Positions 15,029 through 23,139 are shown, counted from the first letter of the stretch. The stretch is DNA of 23,399 nt from UBA6022 sp036382575 (GCA_036382575.1 DASVHL010000049.1:1-23399); one strand, 5' to 3'. Notes: a model not told the origin generated them from the letters alone. Made by a program: numbers and translations.

Positions 15029-15050
15029 ACCCTATTATAGGGGGTCTTTT
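15029..15050 (+). terminator. possible intrinsic terminator in the gene-poor region
   Basis: ACCC/GGGT or CCCTA/TAGGG stem (15029-15045) followed by TCTTTTGATATTTT. It implies a + strand transcript from the 14690-15030 stretch. Confidence 0.45.
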
Positions 15051-15371
15051 GATATTTTAGTATAGATCGAGACGCATGTGTACTCATCTAATAATCATAT
15101 AGTTAATGTCGTAAAAGATATATTGTGCGACCCAAAATTACACAGTGCTATATTTACACTATTCACGTTGCGTCTAGTTTTTTGGTTGCCTGCTTGGCTG
15201 TGTGTATCATTTTTTAGACCTACTGCTCTCTTCACGCTATGTGGCTTCCATGGCCTAGGTATGAATCCTTATGTGCGTCATCATTGTATATATCCGTATT
15301 ACTAGATCATGATGTATTTGTATTTACAGTGGTCACCGTATGATTTTACAGGGTTAAACAGATATTAATAA

Positions 15372-15390
15372 TGTTCTATTTTTGTTCTAT
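15372..15390 (+). repeat. GTTC-N7-GTTC element, copy 2
   Basis: TGTTCTATTTTTGTTCTAT, identical to the copy at 14671-14689 and 701 bp from it, in the same orientation. It lies about 40 bp before the hairpins that end the convergent genes. Confidence 0.65.
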
Positions 15391-15428
15391 CACCGTTTAC
15401 TGGCTAACAGGGGTGATAACAGAGGTGA

Positions 15429-15450
15429 GGAAGTAGGTCCCTTTACTTCC
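15429..15450. terminator. hairpin in the convergent intergenic region
   Basis: GGAAGTA (15429-15435) pairs with TACTTCC (15444-15450). Flanking T-tracts are weak, so it is probably an auxiliary terminator between the convergent units. Confidence 0.4.
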
Positions 15451-15471
15451 CTATAGTATATTGGGCATCAA

Positions 15472-15501
15472 AATAGCCCAGCAGATTAATACTGGGCTAT
15501 T
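15472..15501. terminator. terminator of the VirD4-like gene
   Basis: AATAGCCCAG (15472-15481) and CTGGGCTATT (15492-15501) form a perfect 10-bp stem. On the - strand it lies 12 nt after the stop codon and is followed by a short T-rich tail (TATTTTGATG), so it ends the VirD4-like gene. Confidence 0.8.
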
Positions 15502-15513
15502 TATTCAGTCTGA

Positions 15514-18336
15514 TTATCGAAGCTTCAGAACAGTGTCATCTGCTGGCGCTTTTGGCGCTGGTTTTGGACGGTCGGCAGTTCTCGGTCCATCGTTAGCTGA
15601 AGCTGACGTAGAGGCACCAGGAGCACCAGCAGTGGTTCCAGCGGCTGGTTTGCGCTTGCGGGTGCGTGTCCGTTTCTTTTTGACTGGAGCATCACTAGTG
15701 ACGCCGTCTGTAGTGACTGGTTGTTGTGGGGCTGCGTTATTAGCTACAGGGGCGGGTGTCATTGCTTGCGCTGGTTTTGGTTGGTTTGATGATTCAGTGA
15801 TGATACGTGGGCGATTAGGCTGCTGTGGAGTCACTGTCTGTGACTGGGCATTGATTGGCCATTGCTTGGCTCGTGCGGCAGATTGTGGCGGTTTGTTCTG
15901 TGGCTGAGCGGCAGAAGCGTTCTGAACTTGCATAGCATCATTGATTTGCTTTTCGACGTCTGCCCTGCTGCGGCTGTAGTTGCGACGGGTGTTTTCAATA
16001 ATACGGCTGCTGTTATCAGTTGAGGCTGGCGGTAATGTTAGGGTCGAGGCGCTAAAGGCTGGTGACTTCTCGCCCTTAATAACCATGTTAATGATAAAGT
16101 TACGGTTGTGCATCTGCAAGAGGTCATTTGGCTCAAACTGCGGCTCGAATTGTTTTGATAGGATCGGTGCATCATCGGCTGATACACGGAAACAGATCAT
16201 CGTACCGACGTTACCAAAGACAGCATCACGAACAGTTTCGCTCATCTGTGAGATATACTGGTTGGCGACAGTCAGGTTCAGGCCGTATTTACGAGCTTCA
16301 GAGAGGATGGTGGCAAATGAGTCGGTTGCAAAGTTTTGGAACTCGTCTACGTACAGGTAGAACGGACGACGATCTTCGATCTTGGCAATATCAGATCGGG
16401 ACATGGCGGCTAGCTGGATCTTGGTTACAAGGAATGATCCAAGGATAGAAGCGTTGTCTTCCCCAATCAGACCCTTTGAAAGATTTACGATCAGGATCTT
16501 CCCTTCGTCCATAATCTGGCGGATATTAAACGTACTCTTTGGCTGGCCAATAATATTACGGATGACCGGGTTAGCCGTAAACGCTCCTACCTTGTTCAGT
16601 ACCGGTGCGATAGCTTCGGCCTGGAACTTATCTGTCCAGCTGGCAAATTCGACGTTCCAGAACTGCAGAACGACGGTGTCTGTACAGTATGTCAACGTTT
16701 CTTTACGGAATTTTTTATCGGTCAGCATGCGAGTAATATCAAGCATGGTTGTCTCTGGACGATCAAGGAGTGCCAAGATGGTATAACGGAGGATGTATTC
16801 CAAACGTGGTCCCCAGCTTTCGCCGAACATACGTTTCAGCACGCCGATAACTTCAGAGCTAATATTTGTTTTTTGAGCAGGATTAGTGACCTCTAACGGG
16901 TTAAATCCTAGCGGATAGGCCGTATCGGCTGGGTTAAAGTAGACGACATCTTGCATGCGTGATTCAGGGATGAAACGCATATTATTAACGGCAAAGTCAC
17001 CGTGCGGATCGATGATCGCATAACCTTGGCCGTGGTAAATGTCGGATAGCGCAAACAACTCTAGAGTACCTGACTTACCTGCACCGGTCTGACCAATGAT
17101 ATAGACGTGACGACTTCGGTCCGAGCGAAGCATTCCGAATTGGTGCTTCATGCCACGGAAATTTGTCAGACCAAAGGCACTGATGTTTTCATCGATCGCC
17201 TCGTTACCAGTAATGAGCGGTAGTTTTGCTGGCGGTTCAGCGGTTTTGTTACTGGCCCACACGATATTGGGGGTTTCTACGTTGGTGTGTGGCAAGTGGA
17301 AGACACTGGCGAGCTCTTCGATATTCAAGATGAAGCCGCGGTCACCAAATAGACGGGTGCGGTAATGTGCTAAGTCTTCTTTGCGGAAGCTGCCTGCTTT
17401 AGCATGGAAACCATTGAGGTTGGTGCTGTTGAACTGTTTAAACGTGCCAACGATAGCTTGCATGCGTAGTTTGGCATTGGTCTGACTTTCGCCAAGGTAT
17501 GCGAGGCGAATCTTGACTTGGTAACCAAGCTTGGTTGCCTTCTTCTCTGCCTCGGCTAGACGGGTTTTATCGCGATCAGATAGTTCTTTTGGCTTGGCGT
17601 CGCCACCACTACCCTGTTCAGGTGGTTTCCAGAGGGCTTCGAGGAGCATGCCGATCCATTTCAGGCTAAAACCTTCAGATAGCCAGGCAAATGGATTGCC
17701 ATTTTTAACAGATTTAACCCAGTTGTCCGAATCTTTTTGCCAGCTGTCAGCGATTGGACGAACCAATACCTGCACCCATAGCTCCTCGCCTGTTGATTCG
17801 AGCTTAGCGAGTGTACCTGTAATACCTGCTAGTGGGTCGACTTCAAAGCTTTGGAAACTTTTGATTGGCAAGAACTCACTGTCGGTCAAGCTGATTTCAG
17901 ACGTGTAAACGACGCTGTGCTGTCGTTCGTGGGCAACATAATCCTCTGGTGCTTCGTGGATCTGAACGGTTGGATACTGTGAATAAATTTGCCCTTCGAC
18001 GAAACTTTGAAGGGTTTTTGGTACCCATGTGTAAAATCGAATCTGACCATTAACTGAGGCAATCTCAAAACTGAGGTGTTCTTGGAGACCACCGGTGTGT
18101 TTGAGCTCTTCTTTGTCACGTAAAATACCGTGCAAGCTGGCAAAGAGTTGCTCGGCGGCAAGCTCTGATTTATCGTTAGCTTTTGGAATTTCCAAAACCA
18201 ACAGGACGCTTTCGATTGATTTGACCGATTCAACGACCTGATGATTGCGCCACGTAAGGTATAGCAAAATGAGCACGACTGGCAGCCAGACGTACCATTG
18301 CAGCAATAGACCAATAAGTCCTAGGAGGATATCCAT
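15514..18336 (-). CDS. VirD4/TraG-like membrane DNA-translocase ATPase
   Basis: A 940-residue protein. Residues 1-27 are a membrane segment. Residues about 30-400 are an uncharacterised domain seen in CPR proteins of this type. The ATPase then follows: Walker A GQTGAGKS (415-422), 'IIDPHGD', Walker B 'YLYVDEFQNF' (Asp664-Glu665), and 'ANQYISQM', as in type IV secretion coupling proteins and HerA/FtsK-like motors. The last 160 residues are Pro/Gln/Ala-rich and end in an Arg/Lys cluster (KKKRTRTRKRK) suited to DNA or membrane contact. No relaxase, VirB4 or other secretion genes are nearby, so conjugation is unlikely. DNA uptake or movement is inferred. ATG 18336 has a weak AGGTGAG about 16 nt upstream. 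It probably shares a transcript with the sigma4-like gene 47 bp upstream. Confidence 0.85.
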   Translation of the reverse strand: MDILLGLIGLLLQWYVWLPVVLILLYLTWRNHQVVESVKSIESVLLVLEIPKANDKSELAAEQLFASLHGILRDKEELKHTGGLQEHLSFEIASVNGQIRFYTWVPKTLQSFVEGQIYSQYPTVQIHEAPEDYVAHERQHSVVYTSEISLTDSEFLPIKSFQSFEVDPLAGITGTLAKLESTGEELWVQVLVRPIADSWQKDSDNWVKSVKNGNPFAWLSEGFSLKWIGMLLEALWKPPEQGSGGDAKPKELSDRDKTRLAEAEKKATKLGYQVKIRLAYLGESQTNAKLRMQAIVGTFKQFNSTNLNGFHAKAGSFRKEDLAHYRTRLFGDRGFILNIEELASVFHLPHTNVETPNIVWASNKTAEPPAKLPLITGNEAIDENISAFGLTNFRGMKHQFGMLRSDRSRHVYIIGQTGAGKSGTLELFALSDIYHGQGYAIIDPHGDFAVNNMRFIPESRMQDVVYFNPADTAYPLGFNPLEVTNPAQKTNISSEVIGVLKRMFGESWGPRLEYILRYTILALLDRPETTMLDITRMLTDKKFRKETLTYCTDTVVLQFWNVEFASWTDKFQAEAIAPVLNKVGAFTANPVIRNIIGQPKSTFNIRQIMDEGKILIVNLSKGLIGEDNASILGSFLVTKIQLAAMSRSDIAKIEDRRPFYLYVDEFQNFATDSFATILSEARKYGLNLTVANQYISQMSETVRDAVFGNVGTMICFRVSADDAPILSKQFEPQFEPNDLLQMHNRNFIINMVIKGEKSPAFSASTLTLPPASTDNSSRIIENTRRNYSRSRADVEKQINDAMQVQNASAAQPQNKPPQSAARAKQWPINAQSQTVTPQQPNRPRIITESSNQPKPAQAMTPAPVANNAAPQQPVTTDGVTSDAPVKKKRTRTRKRKPAAGTTAGAPGASTSASANDGPRTADRPKPAPKAPADDTVLKLR

Positions 18337-18383
18337 AACTACTGTTTATTGTCTCACCTGGGTGCCCACTTTACAAGGTGTGG

Positions 18384-19436
18384 CTATTTGGTGGCGTCCA
18401 GTGTGTAGGTCGCTTTGGCGACACGCTTAAATTGAGATTTGCTTTGCAAGTTCAAAAGGATAGTTGTTTCCTTGACCTGGCGGCTTTTGAGGACACGTTT
18501 TACGATTTCGTCACGGTGAAGTGGCTCCCCTGCCTTGGCAAGAACATCAGTGATGATGTCAGCTACGGTCCCCTTAGAGAATCCCCAGTTGTCGAGCGCG
18601 TAAATGCCACGACCAATTAATACGAAGCGCTTGTCTTTAATAAGTTCGTTGTGAATAGCCTGAGTGGTGACGTCTTTGCGCTTGAAGTCGCTGTCTTTGA
18701 TAGATTTAGCGATGTCAGAAAAGTGCATAGGCTTGCCGTTTTCAGCCAGAATAACGTAGATTTTGTCACGAATGTTCTTTGGGTTAACAGTTGGCCATTT
18801 AGTCAGGCCCCAGAAATCTTTTAGATGCGCAAGGTGCTTGCTAACGCTAGCGAGGGCACGTACTTGTTCAGGATTTTCGTGCTTCAACATACCGTGAAGT
18901 TGTTCGATTTGAACAGGTTCACCGTGCTTTTTAATCGTCTTGACGATCTCATCAACGTTGGCCTTGATAGTCTTTTCATCGCTGTACTGTTTGATGCCAA
19001 CGGCGTGGTGGTAGTGGTCATTCTCCCCTACGACAACGAGGCTTGGTGAAAGCTCAGCGATAAATGCGATGTGGGCGCGGTGACGAGCGTCAGCTTTGCC
19101 ATCTGTTAAGCGATCAGCGATGTCTTGAACGCGAGCAACACGGCCGTGTTCTGATAGGTCACGGACAATCATACGATCAACGTCAGTGATAGCAGGAACT
19201 TTGTTATCATCTGCAGCGATTTTAAGACGAATAAGGATAGCTTTTTCTAGCTGACGAACACGTTCACGGGTAATACCAAGTAGCTCACCAATCTGTTCGA
19301 GTGTTTCACGGCGATCAAACAGGCCGAAGCGACGTGTGATAATCTCACGCTCGCGCTCTTGTTCGATAACCTCAAGAATATCGTTGACAGCTTGTTTCAA
19401 GGTTGCTGCGGTAGTTGTCTGTGTGGGGTGATCCAT
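18384..19436 (-). CDS. sigma-region-4 / HARE-HTH-like regulatory protein
   Basis: 350 residues. Residues about 28-75 (ITRRFGL...ETLEQIGELLGITRERVRQLE) are a clear sigma-70 region 4, the part that reads the -35 element and touches the RNA polymerase beta flap. Regions 2 and 3 are absent, so it cannot act as a normal sigma factor. The middle holds helical winged-helix-like units. Residues about 221-285 (IRDKIYVILAENGKPMHFSDIAKSI...LIGRGIYALDNWG) resemble the HARE-HTH/RpoE (delta subunit) domain, and 288-348 looks like a second copy ending in TYTL. It may be an RNA-polymerase-associated regulator. GAGGAAGGAA lies 13 nt before ATG 19436. It has a perfect consensus promoter upstream. Confidence 0.82.
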   Translation of the reverse strand: MDHPTQTTTAATLKQAVNDILEVIEQEREREIITRRFGLFDRRETLEQIGELLGITRERVRQLEKAILIRLKIAADDNKVPAITDVDRMIVRDLSEHGRVARVQDIADRLTDGKADARHRAHIAFIAELSPSLVVVGENDHYHHAVGIKQYSDEKTIKANVDEIVKTIKKHGEPVQIEQLHGMLKHENPEQVRALASVSKHLAHLKDFWGLTKWPTVNPKNIRDKIYVILAENGKPMHFSDIAKSIKDSDFKRKDVTTQAIHNELIKDKRFVLIGRGIYALDNWGFSKGTVADIITDVLAKAGEPLHRDEIVKRVLKSRQVKETTILLNLQSKSQFKRVAKATYTLDATK

Positions 19437-19509
19437 GGCGTGGGTAGTGTTCCTTCCTCATAGCATCGCTAAAATCGCTAAAGTTATAAAATAATGATCT
19501 AATAGTCAA

Positions 19510-19538
19510 ATTATAGAACAAAACTAAATTAATGTCAA
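19510..19538 (-). promoter_or_regulatory. perfect consensus sigma-70 promoter
   Basis: On the - strand, TTGACA (19538-19533), a 17-bp spacer and TATAAT (19515-19510) match the consensus at all 12 positions. The end of the spacer carries TTTTGTTC, which with the -10 makes a TGTTCTAT half-site like the repeats at 14671 and 15372. The leader to ATG 19436 is about 65 nt and carries a Shine-Dalgarno sequence. Confidence 0.88.
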
Positions 19539-19675
19539 ATAATTTCTATATCTAAATAAATTATAGCATGAAATAGACGTTACAAGTAAAGAGTGTCATG
19601 GGACTTTTTAAATATTGACGATATGTCTTGGCTAACCCTAGAATGTGCCATTCGTCAAGGTTATTTACGACAATT

Positions 19676-20209
19676 TTATTCGGTCCAGGCACGCCATGGA
19701 CCTGTTGTGGTGTCAGTTGAAAGATAACCATTATAATTAAGTGTCAAACCTGCCGAAATGTTGGTGCAGTTTGTGCCTGTATTCCCTGTCCAGCTGGCTG
19801 GATAGGTCGCAATGGGACTGCTGCTACCGATATAGAATATATTGCCCGATTTGCTCATCGCAAGAACCGTATAAGAGGTTGGAGTCGAAATATGGTCATA
19901 GCAATACGTAAAATTCATGACTGTCGCTGGTGATATTGCGTAGCTACTGTTTGAAAGTTTAAAGTCGATCGAATCGAGTTGCGCAGCAGTTGGATAGCGG
20001 CCGTTATCGACGTTAAATGTCGCTAGTTTGGTGGCGACATTGCGGAGATCGGTCTTGACGGCGCTATCGGCTGCCCTATTCTGAATACCGTTATAGGCAA
20101 CGATGGTGATGGCGGCCAGAATGGCAATAACAACGATGACGATTAAGAGTTCAACGATAGTAAAGCCCTGTTGGGTTTTGTTATTAAAAAAGTTTTTAGC
20201 CACCCGCAT
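19676..20209 (-). CDS. type IV pilin (class III signal peptide)
   Basis: 177 residues from ATG 20209. The prepilin site is QQG|FTIVELL: cleavage after Gly15 gives mature Phe1 and Glu5, followed by a hydrophobic helix (IVIVVIAILAAITIVAY). The mature domain carries the DLRNVATKLATFNVDNGRYPTA pattern typical of pilins and Cys103 and Cys148 for a C-terminal disulfide loop. Saccharibacteria use type IV pili for twitching and host attachment. A longer ORF from ATG 20266 exists, but that codon lies inside the upstream gene's terminator and 5' of a good promoter, so the shorter start is preferred. No pilus assembly genes are in the window. Confidence 0.92.
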   Translation of the reverse strand: MRVAKNFFNNKTQQGFTIVELLIVIVVIAILAAITIVAYNGIQNRAADSAVKTDLRNVATKLATFNVDNGRYPTAAQLDSIDFKLSNSSYAISPATVMNFTYCYDHISTPTSYTVLAMSKSGNIFYIGSSSPIATYPASWTGNTGTNCTNISAGLTLNYNGYLSTDTTTGPWRAWTE

Positions 20210-20219
20210 ATTTGCTTTA

Positions 20220-20248
20220 AGTATACCCGATATAAGAGGTGGTGACAA
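20220..20248 (-). promoter_or_regulatory. pilin promoter, near-leaderless
   Basis: On the - strand, TTGTCA (20248-20243), a 17-bp spacer and TATACT (20225-20220) with GGG before the -10. ATG 20209 begins 11 nt past the -10 box, so the leader is about 3-4 nt. It decides the pilin start. Confidence 0.7.
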
Positions 20249-20256
20249 TGAAAATG

Positions 20257-20303
20257 AAGAGCCCACCCCGAGGTGAGCGATGCACCGTTGAGGGTGGGCT
20301 CTT
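20257..20303 (-). terminator. terminator of the 92-codon gene
   Basis: AAGAGCCCACCC (20257-20268) and GGGTGGGCTCTT (20292-20303) form a perfect 12-bp stem. The loop can form a further small GGTG/CACC stem. Transcribed leftwards, it is followed by TTCATTTTCATT. It lies just downstream of the TAG at 20331. Confidence 0.8.
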
Positions 20304-20330
20304 TGTGGGGTGGGCTGATGAATGTAGCGG

Positions 20331-20609
20331 CTAGTGCTCGGCCAATGCTGGATTGAGCTGGTCGACGATCTCCAGGGTGAGGTTCTCGATACTACCGCAA
20401 CTGTTGATCACGTCCGACAATGAAAGGCTGACGTGATCGATCGGGTCATCTGTGCGTGCCTTGTTGGCCGCAAAGCTGTTACCCTCTCGTTCAACACCAG
20501 TCCAGACGGAAACGATGCGCCGGCTGTCCTTGTCATTATTGCTGATGTACACATGTACGCTGTTGTCGCTCATGTCTCTCTTCTTTCGATGGTTGGAATG
20601 GGTCGACAT
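20331..20609 (-). CDS. hypothetical protein of up to 92 residues
   Basis: A small soluble acidic protein with no family I recognise. It starts with a His/Lys-rich stretch, then 'VHVYISNNDKDSRRIVSVWTG' (strand-turn-strand-like) and a C-terminal acidic helix region. ATG 20609 begins the full 92 residues. In-frame ATG 20573 (Met13, MSDNSVHVYI) has the purine-rich AAAGAAGAGAG directly upstream and may be the true start, giving 80 residues. TATAAT on the - strand at 20630-20625 would serve as -10. The gene is bounded by its own promoter-like sequence and a strong terminator, which supports it being real. Confidence 0.6.
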   Translation of the reverse strand: MSTHSNHRKKRDMSDNSVHVYISNNDKDSRRIVSVWTGVEREGNSFAANKARTDDPIDHVSLSLSDVINSCGSIENLTLEIVDQLNPALAEH

Positions 20610-20631
20610 GAATATAATATCATCATTATAT

Positions 20632-20662
20632 AAAAAAGCAATCAGCCCGAGATGGGCTGATT
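20632..20662 (-). terminator. topA terminator
   Basis: AATCAGCCC (20640-20648), loop GAGAT, GGGCTGATT (20654-20662): a perfect 9-bp stem followed on the - strand by a six-T run (20637-20632). It begins 5 nt after the topA stop. Confidence 0.9.
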
Positions 20663-20666
20663 CTGA

Positions 20667-23024
20667 TTATTTTTTAGTTGTTCGCTTTGTGGTTGAGGCT
20701 TTTTTAGTGGTTGGTTTTTTAGCCGTTGTCTTCCGGGCAAAGCGGCCTTTTGCTGGCGTAGCGCTCGCGAGGAGCTCTTTGGCCTGCTCGTGCGTAATCG
20801 AGGCTGGCTCTGTGTCTTTAGGGATCTTGGCGTTCTTGGTGCCATCGGTGATGTATGGCCCGTAGCGACCCTTTAATACCTTGATACCATCACCAAAGTC
20901 GGCGATGTTTTTCTCGGCTTCGGCTTTGAGCTTCTCTTTATATAGTTCAAGTGCTTCTTCGAGGGTGATTGTATGTGGATCAAGTGGTTTGATACTAACG
21001 AATAGTTTGCCGATCTGAACGTATGGTCCAAAGCGGCCGATATTAGCTTTGATCTCGTCGCCATCAGTGGTAGTGCCAAGGATACGTGGCAATTGGAAGG
21101 CATGAAGCGCTTCTTCTAGAGTGACCGTTTCAATCTTCTTACCAGCTGGAAGTGGCGCGAATTGCACCTTTTCTTCTTTGTCTTCCCCGCTACCGAGCTG
21201 TAGCATTGGGCCGTAGCGACCAAAGCGTGCGAGGACTGGCTTGTTTGTCTTCGGGTCGATACCAATCTCACGTGCCTGGGCAACGGTAGAACGGTCGATG
21301 CCGCCAGATTCAGCGATGAGCTTGTGGAATGGCTTGTAGAATTCGTCCAGCATATTGTTACGCTCGAGTTTGCCTTGGGCGATTTCGTCGAATTCTTCTT
21401 CTACCTTAGCGGTGAATCCGTAATCAACGATTTGATCAAAGTGATTAGTCAAGAAGTCACTGACGACTTGTCCCGCCGCAGTTGGGACTAATTTACCGCG
21501 GTCGGCACCAGTTTTTTCCTGAATAACTTCACGTGCAACCTCGTTATTTTTAAGGCTATACACGATCACATCGCGCGGTGTACCTTCGCCCTCACCCTTT
21601 TCTGCGTAGCCACGAACCTGGACGGTGTTAATAATAGTGGCGTATGTAGACGGACGGCCAATGCCTAAATCTTCAAGTTTCTTGACGAGCGCACCTTCAC
21701 TATAGCGCGCTGGTGGACGGGTGAATAATTGCTTTGCCATAGCAGATTCAAAATTAAGATGATCGCCGCTAGTGACTGCCGGGAGGATGTCAGCATCTTT
21801 TTTGCTGCCACCGTAAACGCGTAAGAAGCCGTCAAAGATAATGACTTCGCCTTTAGCTTCGAACACTTCGTTATTTGTTGAGATGGCGATTGTGACGACG
21901 GTCTTTTCTAATTTTGCAGGCGCCATCTGGCTGGCGAGTGTGCGGTTACGGATCAGTGTGTATAATTTCTGATCGTATTCATTGCTACTACCGCGCTCTG
22001 CTGACATGTCGGTTGGACGAATTGCTTCGTGGGCTTCCTGCGCACCGGCAGCTTTGGTTTTAAACTTGCGAACTTGGCTATATTCTTCACCAAAGGTTGA
22101 TTTGATATAGTTCGCTGCCGCAGCTAACGCTTCTCCACCCAGGTTCACTGAGTCGGTACGCATGTAGGTGATCTTACCTTCTTGGTAGAGTTTTTGGGCG
22201 CTGGCCATAGTCGCTTTTGACCCAAAGCCAAGGCGGCTATTGGCGTCCTGCTGCAAGGTACTGGTCGTAAATGGAGCAGCCGGATTACGGGTGCTTGGGC
22301 TAGTGACAATATTTGAAACCGTAAAATTAGCACCGATCAGTGATTCTAGGAACGCTTGGGCTTCTTCTTCGGTTTCGAAGCGCTTTGGTAGCTCGGCTTT
22401 GACGAGTTGGCCGTCGTGCATAAATTCTGCAGTGACCTTGAAGGTAAATGATCCATTAAAGGTATCGATTTCACGTTCGCGCTCAACCAGCAGACGGACG
22501 GCTGGTGACTGGACACGTCCGGCAGATTTGCCGCCAGGGACTTTTTGCCAGACAACTGGAGATAATTCAAATCCTACCAAGCGGTCCAGGATTTGACGAG
22601 CTTGTTGGGCCTGGACTAGGCTCATATCAACGGTACGAGGATGCTTGACAGCCTCTTCAATCGCCTTCTTGGTGATTTCATGAAACACGATACGTTTTGT
22701 TGTTTTCGGATCAAGTTTCAGGACCTCACAAAGATGCCAGGCAATCGCCTCTCCTTCGCGGTCTTCATCGGTTGCGAGCCAAACAGTCTCAGCTTCTTTA
22801 ACTGCACGACGTAGTTCGGCAACGGTTTTCTTTTTCTCAGGATCGATTTCGTAAGTCGTTTCAAAACCCTTGTCTACTTGGATTGGTTCTGTGCCACCCT
22901 TTACTTTCTTCGCAATGCTACGGATGTGACCAACACTTGAAAGGACGTGAAAATCCTTACCGAGGTATTTCTCGATTGTTTTGGCTTTGGCTGGTGACTC
23001 AACGATAACTAGATTCTTGCTCAT
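20667..23024 (-). CDS. topA: DNA topoisomerase I
   Basis: 785 residues, a type IA topoisomerase that relaxes negative supercoils. The TOPRIM metal site is Glu9 (VESPAKAKT) and Asp86/Asp88/Glu90 (DEDRE). The catalytic tyrosine is Tyr287 in ITYMRTDS. 'GRVQSPAVRLLVERE', 'HEAIRPT' and 'GIGRPSTYATII' are intact. The C-terminus has three Topo_C-type repeats (FGRYGPMLQLG, IGRFGPYVQIG, KGRYGPYITDG) and a Lys/Thr-rich tail like actinobacterial TopA, instead of zinc ribbons. AAGGA lies 4 nt before ATG 23024. It is a single-gene unit with its own terminator. Confidence 0.97.
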   Translation of the reverse strand: MSKNLVIVESPAKAKTIEKYLGKDFHVLSSVGHIRSIAKKVKGGTEPIQVDKGFETTYEIDPEKKKTVAELRRAVKEAETVWLATDEDREGEAIAWHLCEVLKLDPKTTKRIVFHEITKKAIEEAVKHPRTVDMSLVQAQQARQILDRLVGFELSPVVWQKVPGGKSAGRVQSPAVRLLVEREREIDTFNGSFTFKVTAEFMHDGQLVKAELPKRFETEEEAQAFLESLIGANFTVSNIVTSPSTRNPAAPFTTSTLQQDANSRLGFGSKATMASAQKLYQEGKITYMRTDSVNLGGEALAAAANYIKSTFGEEYSQVRKFKTKAAGAQEAHEAIRPTDMSAERGSSNEYDQKLYTLIRNRTLASQMAPAKLEKTVVTIAISTNNEVFEAKGEVIIFDGFLRVYGGSKKDADILPAVTSGDHLNFESAMAKQLFTRPPARYSEGALVKKLEDLGIGRPSTYATIINTVQVRGYAEKGEGEGTPRDVIVYSLKNNEVAREVIQEKTGADRGKLVPTAAGQVVSDFLTNHFDQIVDYGFTAKVEEEFDEIAQGKLERNNMLDEFYKPFHKLIAESGGIDRSTVAQAREIGIDPKTNKPVLARFGRYGPMLQLGSGEDKEEKVQFAPLPAGKKIETVTLEEALHAFQLPRILGTTTDGDEIKANIGRFGPYVQIGKLFVSIKPLDPHTITLEEALELYKEKLKAEAEKNIADFGDGIKVLKGRYGPYITDGTKNAKIPKDTEPASITHEQAKELLASATPAKGRFARKTTAKKPTTKKASTTKRTTKK

Positions 23025-23139
23025 AAATTCCTTGTGCTTATATATTCAGCTAAACACAGTGACTAGTTATACGCAACTTGCTGCGATTTGTAAATCATAT
23101 GATAAAAATTCAAAGAATATTCCTACGAAAAAGAGTAAT

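Larger units (their letters stand above)
14628..15513. other. 886-bp gene-poor AT-rich region
   Basis: Between the convergent ftsQ and VirD4-like genes lies AT-rich DNA without any ORF I recognise. It holds two copies of a 19-bp direct-repeat element near its ends (14671, 15372), a short hypothetical ORF pair (14754-15019), a terminator-like hairpin (15029-15050) and the bidirectional terminators at its right end. No tRNA, tmRNA or RNase P signature is visible. Base composition is clearly lower in GC than the flanking genes. Confidence 0.7.

Noticed and set aside
15078..15305. GTG-started 75-codon hydrophobic ORF on the + strand
   Set aside because: No ribosome binding site, no recognisable domain and odd composition (many Phe, Leu, Cys, His) in AT-rich noncoding DNA. 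Probably chance.
14671..15390. Insertion sequence or integrated element bounded by the 19-bp repeats
   Set aside because: No transposase or integrase, no terminal inverted repeats, and the repeat has internal symmetry better explained as a protein-binding site. Kept only as an open alternative.
15425..15450. GAGGAAGTAGGTCC resembling the RNase P P4 region
   Set aside because: Match to GAGGAAAGTCC is only partial. The surrounding sequence forms a simple terminator-like hairpin and there is no room for the rest of the RNA.
39..23024. Alternative genetic code with TGA as glycine or tryptophan
   Set aside because: Full-length conserved proteins are obtained with the standard code and no in-frame TGA is needed in any of them.
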